The translations under genes and the position numbers were made by a program. 59,656 bases of DNA from Vairimorpha ceranae (lineage: Eukaryota; Microsporidia; Nosematidae): positions 1 to 59,656 of the forward strand of contig NW_020169314.1 in NCBI RefSeq assembly GCF_000988165.1, given 5' to 3'. This document shows, in pieces, positions 29,507-38,723 of this stretch (its first letter is position 1; every line of letters begins with the position of its first letter). The notes beneath the pieces were generated by a model. It ran no database searches and was not told the origin of the DNA. It worked only from the letters and a program-made list of their open reading frames with translations.

Positions 29507-30883
29507 ATGACAGAAGTAATGAAAAATAAAGCTGAAAATTCTGAACGAGAAGTAAGTTCTACTGAGGTAAAAAAACCGTTGGAAGAAACTTTAGAAAAGA
29601 AAGATACACAGGTTGACAAGAAGGAATTGACGGAAAATGCCAAAGAAGAGATTTGTGAAGCATCTGGTAAAGCAGATAGAGTGGACGAAACTGTAGAAAC
29701 CAAAGCTGAAGTAGGATGGGATGCACCTGTTGAAACTAAAACTGAAGTAGGATGGAATGCACCCTCCGAAACCAAAGCTGAAGTAGGATGGGATGCGCCT
29801 GCTGAAACCAAAGCTGAAGTAGGATGGGATGCGCCTGCTGAAACCAAAGCTGAAGTAGGATGGGATGTGCCTGCTGAAACCAAAACTGAAGGTGGATGGG
29901 ATGCGCCTGCTGAAACCAAAACTGAAGGTGGATGGGGTGAAGTATCTACTTCTGCTTGGGATGTACCTATTTCTAATACTGAAACAGAATCTGCCAGAGA
30001 AACGAATGATTACAGAAATAAAGAAGGAGATAGAAGTTACAATGAAAGAAATAACAGTGGAGATTATCCCAGAAAGAGATTTGATAGAGAATCAAATAGT
30101 AGAGGTGAATCATCCTATGGTCAAGAAAAAAGATTTAGGTCTGATAGGGAAAATGATCGTTATGGAGACGATAGGCGAGGAGGTTATCAGCCAAGAGAAA
30201 GAGAATACGGGTCTAGAGATAGAGACTATGGATCTAGGGACAGAGACTACCAGCCAAGGAATAGGGACTATGGATCTAGGGAAAGAGAATATCAGCCAAG
30301 AGAAAGGGAGTATGTTTCTAGAGACAGAGACTATCAGTCGAGAGACAAAGACTATGGATCTAGAGATAGGGACTACCAGCCAAGAGATAGGGATTATCAG
30401 CCAAGAGATAGGGACTATCAGTCAAGAGATAGGGACTATGGGGGTGACAGAAGAGGAAGCTATGGATCTAGAGATTCTGGATACGAAAGATCTGCTGGAA
30501 GAGACCGCTATGACAGAAATGGTGGTTCTTACGGACAAGCACCAGAAAATAGGCAACGTTCATACGACGCACAGCCAAAAAAACCAATACCTGCAAATGT
30601 TCCACCATCCAGAACACTTGGACTATTTGGTCTTAGCTTGTATGCCACTGAAGATGATTTAAGGGAATTTTTGGCTGAAGAACTTCCTGATATTAAAGAC
30701 TATAAGCTTACAATTATTACAGACTATGAAACAAAAAAAAGTCGTGGCTTTGGATTTGTCTATTTCAATTGTCTTGAAGATAGTATCAAAGCTAAAGATT
30801 TTCTTAAGGGAAAATCAATTAAAGGGAAGGAAATACGCATTGATTATTCTGTAAGCGACGTCCTTAGACCCAATTACCATTAA
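29507..30883 (+). CDS. Transformer-2-like SR protein with C-terminal RRM
   Basis: A 458-residue RNA-binding protein. Residues about 63-145 hold seven 12-residue repeats (ETKAEVGWDAPA type). Residues about 185-320 are an RS/RE-D-Y region with about thirteen repeats of the type DRDYGSR or DRDYQPR. The C-terminal RRM (about 365-452) has RNP2 as LGLFGLSLY and RNP1 as SRGFGFVYF. The phrase LGLFGLSLYATEDDLREF is closest to Tra2 (LGVFGLSLY). Tra2 proteins act in splice-site choice. The Tyr-rich charged repeats also recall the DRYG region of eIF4B, but there the RRM is N-terminal. CCCC lies 4 nt before the ATG. The repeats probably evolve by slippage. Confidence 0.75.
   Translation: MTEVMKNKAENSEREVSSTEVKKPLEETLEKKDTQVDKKELTENAKEEICEASGKADRVDETVETKAEVGWDAPVETKTEVGWNAPSETKAEVGWDAPAETKAEVGWDAPAETKAEVGWDVPAETKTEGGWDAPAETKTEGGWGEVSTSAWDVPISNTETESARETNDYRNKEGDRSYNERNNSGDYPRKRFDRESNSRGESSYGQEKRFRSDRENDRYGDDRRGGYQPREREYGSRDRDYGSRDRDYQPRNRDYGSREREYQPREREYVSRDRDYQSRDKDYGSRDRDYQPRDRDYQPRDRDYQSRDRDYGGDRRGSYGSRDSGYERSAGRDRYDRNGGSYGQAPENRQRSYDAQPKKPIPANVPPSRTLGLFGLSLYATEDDLREFLAEELPDIKDYKLTIITDYETKKSRGFGFVYFNCLEDSIKAKDFLKGKSIKGKEIRIDYSVSDVLRPNYH
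29696..29936 (+). repeat. Coding 36-bp tandem repeat (seven units)
   Basis: Seven in-frame units of 36 bp encode a 12-residue motif (ETKAEVGWDAPA with variants). Units are nearly identical in the middle (two give the same peptide), so recent expansion or homogenisation is likely. The antisense strand stays open across it purely because of the repeat. Confidence 0.85.
30190..30440 (+). repeat. Coding 21-bp tandem repeat (D/E-R-D-Y heptads)
   Basis: About a dozen in-frame 21-bp units encode heptads ending in GSR, QPR or QSR around a DRDY core. Single-unit variants (NRDY, EREY, DKDY) show diverging copies. Copy number is a likely polymorphism. Confidence 0.8.
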
Positions 30884-32096
30884 AATTAAACTTTTATGAT
30901 ATTTGATTTATGAACTCATACATTTACTTTGATTAATATACTGTTGGATTTTTTTAATAGCCGCTAATATGGCTGCAATGGCTATTTATGCTGTATTTTA
31001 AAAATTGATTATAAATTTTTAAAAGGCAATTTTCTAAATTAGATAATAAATTATGGGGATTATTTACTTCACAGTTATCACTTACGCTTTAACATATTAT
31101 GTCCTAAAAAAATGTAGATTGTATATTGCTAAATGACTTTTTTAAAGTTACTTGACTTAGTACCTAAATTTAAAATTTTAAAGATATTGTTAAGCTTTTA
31201 GTAATGTACCAGTCGTTGTATTTAATGCACGTAAATAATATAAATTTCTTTGATTAATACAATTAGCATTGTGTACATTGCTTTATAAAAATTTTTATTG
31301 CACCAATAAGATAATATTTTATATAACAGTATCAAGAACTTGCTTTAAAATATTTTAAAGTGTTTGACATGTTTGATTTCTATTTTTTTAAAAAATATAG
31401 TATTTTTAATCTAAATTTAATTTAATAATATTACAAAAAAAAGATTGTAAACAGACTTGGTACTTTTATATGGTGTATAAACATGTTTTTGAATGGGGTG
31501 TATTTAGCGTAAGAAATTATATACGACATCTATAAATTTTTAAGACTTTTTTAGATATTAAAAAAATTTTAATTTTTTTATTTACATTAAAGCATGTTTA
31601 CTTAAATATATCTGTTTTAGTGTTAGAAATATTTGGTAAAAATTCAACATAACATATACAAATTTTAAAACTTTATACAATTATTAATTTTTACTTGATG
31701 TGTTAAAAATCTGATTTTTAAAAGCTTTAGTAAAGATACATTTATAATTTTTTATTTCATAGACCTTATTTACAACTATTTTGTATTGTGAATACAATTG
31801 CTTAATAAAAATTTTATTTAGCTAATTGCAAAATAATTTTTTTATAGCTATTAAATATGAAAGTAAACACTCATCGTATTTTATTTTTATATAAATCGTA
31901 AAATATCAAAATTTATTGTTTTTTACAAAAAAATCAGGCTTTATTGTAATATATATCTATAAAAGAATTATCAATACTATTTTTTGCAGAAAATTTATAA
32001 GCTTTTATATTATGTAAACTTTCAAATGTAAAATAATGTTACTTTTTAAAATTTTAATTTATCTTTTTTTAATTTATAATTACTTTTAATATTTGA
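30884..32096. other. Intergenic between convergent genes
   Basis: About 1.2 kb of A/T-rich sequence between two gene 3' ends. No gene is seen. A short GCCGCTAATATGGCTGCAATGGC patch near 30960 is richer in G and C but does not extend into a frame. Confidence 0.5.
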
Positions 32097-34421
32097 TTAT
32101 TTAAAATTAAATTTTGTTGTATTATTAAATGTATATCTTTCTATATCATAATTTTTCAATAATTCATTCCATTCTTTAATAAATCTTTTTACATTTTTTT
32201 CATAAAGAAGGTCAATTAAATTAAAAATATATTTAAATACTCTTGTATATCTTTGTTGTATAAGTTTCTTAATGTTTCTGTCAAATATCTCTAGCTTAAA
32301 AATAAATAAATCTAGTATTTTAACTAAATCAAAATTATCACAAGTAGAAATATATCCTAAAACTCCTATAGTAATATTCAATTCATCAAATAAATTAATA
32401 TTTTCGATAATAATATAAATATCCTTTTTACATAAAATATCATAACCAATAATAATATCTTTGTATTTTTTTAAATTGTCAAATAAATAATCTCTGATAT
32501 ATTTACTTTTATCAACTAAATATCTAACCAAATATTTGTTAAATAGACCCTTATCAAACTGACAGAGAAGTAAACATTCTAATCTTATTTTGTAGCATAC
32601 ATCTCCATGACTGTTTAGATAATAATTTTCTAAACCTATTAAAATTTCATTTTTAAATAACTGAATATCACCTTGGTAAAATGACAAGGATTTGTAAATT
32701 GCAGTAATGTAATCAATATTTGAATTCAACTTAATAATAGATTTATATTCTGAAATTATAGTGTCAATATTATTATTGTTTCTTATGTTACCAATAATAA
32801 TATTATGATTCGTTTTCTTTCTATTTTTAAAAATATAATCATAAACAATTTTAGAATCAATAATCCAAATAAGCTGAAAAATCAACGAATTTTTTATGTT
32901 TTTAGATAATATAAAAATAACATTGTCAATAGTTTGTTTTTTGTGTATTATTTCATGCATAATACTGCTATTTTGCAATTTATTATCTTTTGAAACGAGA
33001 AATAAAACTTCTAAATATAAATCAATTAAATTCTCTATAAAACGATATCTAAATAAAGTACTAATATCGACATTAAAAAAACTTATCAAAAAATTTATGT
33101 CTTTTTCATACAAAATTGTAAACTTAAATTTAAAACCTAGATCTAAATAGTCAAAAATTGTTTCATATGTATTCTTTTTTTGTATTAAATAACCGTATTT
33201 GATAATAATATGTGAGCGTAATTCTAAGAAATTAATATCATTATTATTATTTTCTATGTACTTTTGAATTTGTATATTATAAACTTTACTAATAGAATCA
33301 TAAGATTTTAATAAATCTTCAGTTCTTTTTACACAAATATCAATATTTAATAATTCCGATAAAATTGAAGCGGCTATCCTTCTTATCTTAAAATCTTTAT
33401 CAAATATACATACATATATTAAAATATTAATTAAAAAGTCAGAACTCTTATTTCGAATAATTGCATATATCAAAAACAAAGTATATTCTCTCAATAAAGA
33501 ACTTCTGTAATTTACATCATCACAGTTATAAAAAATAGCTTTCTGAATAATCGAAGGATTAATATCAATTTCGTAGTGCTTAAAAATAAGAGATCCTAAA
33601 ATATGAAAAGAATTAATCCACAGCATCTCGTTAGCAAAAATCGTATCCAAGTTTTGCAATAAATTTTCACAGATTGTTTTACATTTAAAAAATCTAAATA
33701 CTCTTAAAAAAGATCTGCACAAAACATAGCCAAATTTAAAATTATTATAATTTAGATATTGAAAGAAAAGATCAAGTTTTATAATTGAGGGATGATATTT
33801 ATACTGGTGCGACAAAATTTTAAACTTGCACATAAGTATATAAGGATCATTTTCATCTGAAAAAAGCTTTGTTAAAATTTTACTAAATGTATGCAAATTA
33901 TTTTTTTCCACTCTATTTATACTTTCTTTGCATAAATTTGTTTGTTTAGATAAAGTTTGTATAATTGCAGAAATAATGCCTTTATCTAATTTTTTGTTTT
34001 TGCTTTCTTCTTTTAAAACTTCATAAAAATCAAAAATATTTTTTTCAACAATAAATTCAAGAGGTAAAAACAATACACATATTTTTAAAGATAATTTTTG
34101 TTGAATTATATTCTTATAAACATAATTATAAAGTACATTTTTAGTTTCATCATCTAAAACTTTATACCAATCAAAAGGATTACTTAATATTGCTAACACC
34201 CACGTTTGTACCACAAAAAACAACATTGTATCTGTAGAAATTTGTATATCCATGTTTAAAGCGAGTTTTAAAACTTCATTTTTTTTATAAGTAGTTGGTT
34301 CCTTTATAAAATCTACAATTTTTGGTAAATTTGTTATGTCTCTATTACAATAAATTGAAAGTTGCTTAAAGTTCTTTTTACTTAAAAGGTCTTCTATTTT
34401 TTTTAACGTTAAAGAAGACAT
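32097..34421 (-). CDS. Probable tubulin-folding cofactor D (TBCD-like HEAT-repeat protein)
   Basis: A 774-residue, wholly helical HEAT-repeat protein. The best landmark, at about residues 300-350, is a conserved helix starting with an Arg-rich turn (SSLLREYTLFLIYAIIR), followed by INILIYVCIFDKDFKIRRIAAS. In TBCD the matching segment reads 'VRDAACYVCWAFARAY' then 'FDRDINCRRAAS'. The preceding QKAIFYNCDD fits the same region. TBCD assembles alpha/beta tubulin dimers together with cofactors C and E. Yeast Cin1 is about 1010 residues, so this is a shortened version. Because HEAT proteins look alike, another HEAT protein is possible. CCC lies 3 nt before the ATG, and the gene is divergent from eIF2-beta with 40 bp between starts. 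Confidence 0.55.
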   Translation of the reverse strand: MSSLTLKKIEDLLSKKNFKQLSIYCNRDITNLPKIVDFIKEPTTYKKNEVLKLALNMDIQISTDTMLFFVVQTWVLAILSNPFDWYKVLDDETKNVLYNYVYKNIIQQKLSLKICVLFLPLEFIVEKNIFDFYEVLKEESKNKKLDKGIISAIIQTLSKQTNLCKESINRVEKNNLHTFSKILTKLFSDENDPYILMCKFKILSHQYKYHPSIIKLDLFFQYLNYNNFKFGYVLCRSFLRVFRFFKCKTICENLLQNLDTIFANEMLWINSFHILGSLIFKHYEIDINPSIIQKAIFYNCDDVNYRSSLLREYTLFLIYAIIRNKSSDFLINILIYVCIFDKDFKIRRIAASILSELLNIDICVKRTEDLLKSYDSISKVYNIQIQKYIENNNNDINFLELRSHIIIKYGYLIQKKNTYETIFDYLDLGFKFKFTILYEKDINFLISFFNVDISTLFRYRFIENLIDLYLEVLFLVSKDNKLQNSSIMHEIIHKKQTIDNVIFILSKNIKNSLIFQLIWIIDSKIVYDYIFKNRKKTNHNIIIGNIRNNNNIDTIISEYKSIIKLNSNIDYITAIYKSLSFYQGDIQLFKNEILIGLENYYLNSHGDVCYKIRLECLLLCQFDKGLFNKYLVRYLVDKSKYIRDYLFDNLKKYKDIIIGYDILCKKDIYIIIENINLFDELNITIGVLGYISTCDNFDLVKILDLFIFKLEIFDRNIKKLIQQRYTRVFKYIFNLIDLLYEKNVKRFIKEWNELLKNYDIERYTFNNTTKFNFK

Positions 34422-34461
34422 AGAAGGGATTTTAAAAAAAGTTTTTTTTCTTAAGGGTTAA
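34422..34461. promoter_or_regulatory. 40-bp divergent promoter between TBCD-like gene and eIF2-beta
   Basis: Only 40 bp separate the two start codons. Each gene has its own signal: CCC on the minus strand for the TBCD-like gene, and GGG on the plus strand 3-4 nt before the eIF2-beta ATG (AAGGGTTAA). eIF2-beta is thus one of the few genes here using the GGG variant. Confidence 0.55.
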
Positions 34462-35070
34462 ATGTCAGATTCAAGCAGCAGTGACATAGAAGAACTTGGT
34501 ATCAATCTTCAAGAATTTAGAATGAAAAGACAGGTAAGATTTGGCTCTCGAAAAACTATTACATCGACAAAAAAAGATATAGATCTTTTAGATACACCAC
34601 CCGAATTAGATTATTATAATTTACTTAATAAAGGAATTGCAATATTAAAAAAAGATAAAGAGAACGGTGAAACTAATAAGCTTAAGTTACCGTTAGATGT
34701 AAAAAAAGAAGGCAGAAAGACTAAAGTTAATATCCGTGAAATTGCGGAGATACTTGATAGAGATGAAGAACACTTAGTAAAGTTTACAAAAAATGAGCTT
34801 GTTACAGATGGATCTGTAAAAGAAGATGGATATTTATGGCTTAAAGGAATCTATTTAAAAACTGATCTTCAAGAAGTTTTGAGAAAATTTATCGAAAATT
34901 TTGTTGTCTGTTCTATTTGTGACAGCGTAGAAGATACATCTATTATAAAAGACAAAAGACTGTACTATTTAAAGTGTGACAAATGTGGTGGTCGTCGATG
35001 TGTTGGAAATATTACAGAAGGTCTAAGTAAAAAAAGCAATACTAAACCAAAACTAAGAGGAATAATATAA
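34462..35070 (+). CDS. SUI3: Translation initiation factor eIF2 subunit beta
   Basis: A 202-residue eIF2-beta, part of the GTP-binding eIF2 complex that brings initiator tRNA to the ribosome. The conserved C-terminal half is complete: DLLDTPPELDYYNLLN, then LRKFIENFVVCSICDS, then LYYLKCDKCGGRRCVGNI. The C-x2-C plus C-x2-C zinc knuckle is formed by CSIC and CDKC. Yeast Sui3 is 285 residues. The N-terminal extension is cut down and the three polylysine boxes that bind eIF5 and eIF2B are missing or reduced to short stretches (LKKDK, VKKEGRK). A serine cluster opens the protein. A GGG signal lies just before the ATG. It is convergent with XPD, 26 bp apart. Confidence 0.92.
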   Translation: MSDSSSSDIEELGINLQEFRMKRQVRFGSRKTITSTKKDIDLLDTPPELDYYNLLNKGIAILKKDKENGETNKLKLPLDVKKEGRKTKVNIREIAEILDRDEEHLVKFTKNELVTDGSVKEDGYLWLKGIYLKTDLQEVLRKFIENFVVCSICDSVEDTSIIKDKRLYYLKCDKCGGRRCVGNITEGLSKKSNTKPKLRGII

Positions 35071-35096
35071 AGCTATGTGATAAAATAAAAATTATT

Positions 35097-37304
35097 TTAT
35101 AGTAGTTTTTCATTTATTTCGTTTGCATTTAATGTACTAATCCCTTTTTCTGGTAATTCTTGTGCCATTTCTTTATAAAATCTTTTTGCTATGCTTAATA
35201 CCATATCAATACTTAAATTACAATTACCTTCTTCCATAAAGCTTTGTATCCACTTTGGCAATTTAGTTTTCTTGTCCTTTGAATCAAATCTTTGATCCGC
35301 TAAAATCATCAAACCATAATCCTTTTTATTTCGCAATACTCGTCCTAAACACTGTGCGGTGTGCCGCATAGCATCAAATGTTAAAAAATCATATTCTCTG
35401 ATATTATATTCCGATTTTAAAAACTCCAATCTTTTCTTTAAACGTACACTCTCGGTGTATTGAAAGGGTACACCTATCATAACAACACATCTTCCATATC
35501 CATCTTCAAAATCTACTCCCTCAGATACTTTACCTCTTGCAACACAAAATAAAACAGCACCTCCTCCACATCGACACGCCTTTTTATAATTTGAAATGGC
35601 AAGCTCTGTTTCTCTAAAATCGGGAGATTCAATAAATACAAGCTTATTTGTCATTATATCATTTATTATCGTTGTTTCTGCCCAAAGACTAACAATTTCT
35701 TCCATATAAATATATGACGGAAAAAAACAAATAAGGCCATCTGGTACAGATTTGGACAACTCAATCAATAATGTACCATAATTACGCACCACTGATGGCT
35801 CGCTTCGGAGTGAAAAAGATGTCGTTATGTTATTTACACCGCCATCTTCATTTGTTGATTTTACGGTCATTTGATCATTTCCTTTTGTTAAGATTAAAGG
35901 CGAAATAGAATTTCGATCTAGTGTTGCGCCTATCTCTACTATTTTTTTCGGTACAAAATTTAAAATTTTTGGGTACATTTCGATAGGTGATAACGTACCG
36001 CTGGTAATTATTACATTGTTAAATTTAGTAAAAACTTGTGATATAGCAATAGAAGAATCTAAACATGCTAATCTAAGAATTGGATTGAAAACTGTGTGAG
36101 CCTGGGTATCAAAAGGTTCAAAAATAACTGAAAATCCTTTTGAATACATTGAAACCATAGTACCAAAATCAGCAACTCGTCGCAAAAAGTACAAATTATC
36201 GTCTTCAAAATCTAAAGTTTGAACTAACAGACCTAATCGCTGAGAACAAAAGCTTAATGTTTTTTTATTCAAAAAAGTTAAATCTTTTATAGATTGACAA
36301 AAACTAGCAGGTGTTTCAGTTGTTAAGTGGGTTGTTTTTAGTTTTGTCTTAAAAAATTCTACAAGCCGTTTTAAGACACCGACAAAGTGTGCAGAATCTC
36401 TTAAATTTCCAGGTACAAATTCAAATTTTTGTTCTTCTTCAGCATAGAAGTGCGGAATGGTATCTTCAGTATAAATATTAAGCGTTCCTTTCATTTTCTG
36501 GTATTCTTTCAATAAAATATTATGTTGTTCTTTTTTTTTGTTTTCTAATAATTTTACAATCGTCTTAAGACATCTTGTCGCATTATCTAACGTATTACGT
36601 TTTATTTCGAAAGTGAGCGCTTCAATACAATGTGAATCAATATTATGTGCTTCGTCAAAAATAATAATACAATTTTCACCAAGATCTTTACTTACAATTC
36701 CATAAATTTTAGGATCTATTAGATAATTATAAGTATAAATTATACAATCACACATCCCTAGACCATTTCTTATCATGTAATATGGACATATGCCTTTAGA
36801 TTTACCAATATTAATTAATTTATCAAGCGTATAAACACCTTGCGGAATTGTAAAGTCTTTGTATAAATTTGTATAAAAATCACATTTCTCTAAATCTCTT
36901 AATTTCTTACATGTTATATCAATATTTCGACTCGACAAAGCTTCATCGTTTACGCACAATATTTTCTTAGCAGTTAAACCAACCCCTAAAAAATCAAAAT
37001 TGATATACTGTTTAATGTAATTTATAAGATTTTCTAATTCATAAAGAGCTTTATCTATTTCAGAAACGGTTCTTGAACAATAAACAAGTTTTACTTTTTT
37101 GTTAAAAAATCTTTTCATGTGGATTATATAACTAACAGTGATACTTAGTAATGCTACTGTTTTACCTGTACCAGAAGGCATTTCTATTAGTATGTGACCA
37201 TTTGTGTCTATATTACTCTTTAATTCTTTAATATATTGTAACTGCTCTGGATATATCTGTGAATATGGAAAATAAACATCTAGATTGTCTAGTTTAATAA
37301 TCAT
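35097..37304 (-). CDS. RAD3: XPD/Rad3 helicase, TFIIH subunit
   Basis: A 735-residue SF2 DNA helicase, the 5'-3' helicase of TFIIH acting in nucleotide excision repair and polymerase II initiation. The N-terminus is typical (LDVYFPYSQIYPEQLQYI). Motif I is PSGTGKT at residues 43-49, and motif II is DEAH in IIIFDEAHNIDSHC. The iron-sulphur domain between them keeps four cysteines (ILCVN, ITCKK, KCDFY, GICPYY). The C-terminal domain has TSGTLSPIEMYP, FCVARGKVSEGVDF and QCLGRVLRNKKDYG, the last being motif VI. Length is close to yeast Rad3 (778) minus the acidic tail. CCCC lies 2 nt before the ATG. Confidence 0.95.
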   Translation of the reverse strand: MIIKLDNLDVYFPYSQIYPEQLQYIKELKSNIDTNGHILIEMPSGTGKTVALLSITVSYIIHMKRFFNKKVKLVYCSRTVSEIDKALYELENLINYIKQYINFDFLGVGLTAKKILCVNDEALSSRNIDITCKKLRDLEKCDFYTNLYKDFTIPQGVYTLDKLINIGKSKGICPYYMIRNGLGMCDCIIYTYNYLIDPKIYGIVSKDLGENCIIIFDEAHNIDSHCIEALTFEIKRNTLDNATRCLKTIVKLLENKKKEQHNILLKEYQKMKGTLNIYTEDTIPHFYAEEEQKFEFVPGNLRDSAHFVGVLKRLVEFFKTKLKTTHLTTETPASFCQSIKDLTFLNKKTLSFCSQRLGLLVQTLDFEDDNLYFLRRVADFGTMVSMYSKGFSVIFEPFDTQAHTVFNPILRLACLDSSIAISQVFTKFNNVIITSGTLSPIEMYPKILNFVPKKIVEIGATLDRNSISPLILTKGNDQMTVKSTNEDGGVNNITTSFSLRSEPSVVRNYGTLLIELSKSVPDGLICFFPSYIYMEEIVSLWAETTIINDIMTNKLVFIESPDFRETELAISNYKKACRCGGGAVLFCVARGKVSEGVDFEDGYGRCVVMIGVPFQYTESVRLKKRLEFLKSEYNIREYDFLTFDAMRHTAQCLGRVLRNKKDYGLMILADQRFDSKDKKTKLPKWIQSFMEEGNCNLSIDMVLSIAKRFYKEMAQELPEKGISTLNANEINEKLL

Positions 37305-37766
37305 AAGGGGATATAAAATACAGCATTAAAATTCTGTAAAGTGATAAGTATAACTTTTAAGATATATAAAAACTCTCTTTTTTAATTAAGTAAAAGATAA
37401 ATAAAAAAAAGGCTTGTTTTATACAAAATTGAAAAATTTAAATGACAAACATAAAAGATGCTTAAAGTTAATATTTTATTTTTGATAGCTAGAAAGGGTA
37501 CAATAAGATACAAGATAACTTTAAATAAAAGTTATCTAGAGATAAAAAATTATAATATTTCCTGTTTTTTATGCTGAGGCTATGCTTTCTGGCTTTACCA
37601 CATCTACTATTTGATTTTGTCTAACACACTCATAAATATTCATGGGTACTGAAGTTTTAAAAATTTGCAATGTATCTTTGTACATGCAACATTTTTTTAT
37701 TTAATATGAAAAGGTAACTATTTAACAATATAACTTAATTAACAAACTTTAAATAATTGTAAAAGT
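37305..37766. other. Intergenic with a possible micro-ORF
   Basis: About 460 bp. On the minus strand 37569-37643 is a 24-codon frame whose ATG is directly preceded by CCC (an in-frame ATG at 37685 would make it 38 codons). It ends in IVDVVKPESIASA and reads like protein, but is too short to identify. The remainder is A/T spacer. Confidence 0.35.
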
Positions 37767-38297
37767 TTATTGCAATTTTTTGGCTTTCTCATTTATAATG
37801 TTTCCCAATATAAATCCAAGTAATCCAACACTTGCTGGAATAAACTCAAGCACAACTAATTTAAAAAATAGCTCTGCATTTTTCGCATCTGCAAGACTTA
37901 TTACACCACAAATAACTCCTACAGCTGTACTTGAAAAATAAAATCCACTTCCTACAATCATTCCAGAGCATAACAACATATAATTATTTATAATTGTGTT
38001 TTTCATTACATTCATTGTTACAGACATACCTATACAATGTAATATTGTAATAATTAATCCTGCCTCGCATATCACTGTTCCAAAAATACTTTTGTTACTA
38101 ACTCTTGGGGTGCTTATACAAACACCTGACACATATTTGGCTATAGATGACATTCCCCTAACAGTACCCAATATACCTAAAATAAGACACATTATTATTC
38201 CTACATATCCAATAGCAGAATAATTATCTTCTTTCTTTAATACAATTGTCAAAATTGGTACAATAAAAATTGATGAATAAAATAAAACTTTTAACAT
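37767..38297 (-). CDS. VMA16: V-type ATPase proteolipid subunit c'' (Vma16-like)
   Basis: The open frame extends into the neighbouring tRNA gene, but the ATG at 38297 has CCC 8 nt upstream and gives a 176-residue protein. Four or five membrane helices are visible. Helix pairs carry the proteolipid signatures: GTVRGMSSIAKYVSGVCIS, then TPRVSNKSIFGTVICEAGLIITI with the buried glutamate in CEA, and later FSSTAVGVICGVISLADAKNAELFFKLVVLEF. APR/TPR-x3-K before the Glu-bearing helix identifies c'' over c. The protein belongs to the proton-carrying ring of the Vo sector. Yeast Vma16 is 213 residues; the first helix is shortened here. Confidence 0.85.
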   Translation of the reverse strand: MLKVLFYSSIFIVPILTIVLKKEDNYSAIGYVGIIMCLILGILGTVRGMSSIAKYVSGVCISTPRVSNKSIFGTVICEAGLIITILHCIGMSVTMNVMKNTIINNYMLLCSGMIVGSGFYFSSTAVGVICGVISLADAKNAELFFKLVVLEFIPASVGLLGFILGNIINEKAKKLQ

Positions 38298-38323
38298 TTG
38301 GATTGAGGGTAATTTTTTTTTAT

Positions 38324-38330
38324 AAAAAAA
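38324..38330 (-). terminator. Pol III terminator of tRNA-Ile
   Basis: Seven T residues on the minus strand directly follow the 3' end of the tRNA. They also lie about 27 bp upstream of the VMA16 start codon, so the Pol III terminator and the next gene's promoter occupy the same short spacer. Confidence 0.8.
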
Positions 38331-38404
38331 TGCTCCGACTGGGATTCGAACCCAGGACCTTCGCGTTATTAGCACGACGCTCTAACCTGCTGAGCTACCA
38401 GAGC
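38331..38404 (-). tRNA. tRNA-Ile (anticodon AAT)
   Basis: A 74-nt cloverleaf without intron. The acceptor stem is GCTCTGG paired with TCGGAGC plus discriminator A, with two wobble pairs. The D arm is GCTC/GAGC, and the anticodon stem TCGTG/CGCGA holds the loop CTAATAA with anticodon AAT. The variable loop is 5 nt, and the T arm CTGGG/CCCAG has loop TTCGAAT. Box A and box B sequences are intact. AAT becomes IAT after inosine formation and reads isoleucine codons. Confidence 0.97.
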
Positions 38405-38473
38405 TGTATATTTACACAAATATAAATACTATAAATTAAAATAAACCTTTTAGGTAATAAATTTTGTACCCAA

Positions 38474-38710
38474 ATGAAGCTATACGATTTATTTTTTAAT
38501 ACTTTAGCAACTACAAACGATTTTGAATTAGCAATTAAAGCCGTAGAAAATGAGATATTAAAAAGAAAAACATGTTTACCACTACAAAATTCAGATACAT
38601 ATCAAGATCTTAAAATTAATTTAGAGAAAATTATAAAACTAGAAAATAAACACAAACTTATTACGAAAATAAAAATTCCAAAAAAGAATAAAAATAATTT
38701 AAATAAATAA
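38474..38710 (+). CDS. Hypothetical small protein
   Basis: A 78-residue protein of unknown function. The first half is a helix pair (LYDLFFNTLATTND, then LAIKAVENEILKR). The second half ends in a very basic tail (KIKIPKKNKNNLNK) that could bind nucleic acid or membranes. CCC lies 2 nt before the ATG, which supports the gene despite its size. It starts 69 bp from the tRNA-Ile gene and is convergent with the KISH gene, 13 bp apart. Confidence 0.6.
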   Translation: MKLYDLFFNTLATTNDFELAIKAVENEILKRKTCLPLQNSDTYQDLKINLEKIIKLENKHKLITKIKIPKKNKNNLNK

Positions 38711-38723
38711 TTTTGCATAGCAT

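Noticed and set aside
29476..29919. 147-codon antisense frame with repeats (minus strand)
   Set aside because: It is the shadow of the 36-bp coding repeat of the Tra2-like gene. The sense frame has RRM motifs and a start signal.
29865..30662. 265-codon overlapping frame inside the Tra2-like gene
   Set aside because: Shadow frame kept open by the 21-bp repeat. No domain or start signal of its own.
38298..38375. N-terminal extension of VMA16 into the tRNA gene
   Set aside because: The extra residues are a translated tRNA (WVRIPVG), and the CCC signal marks the ATG at 38297.
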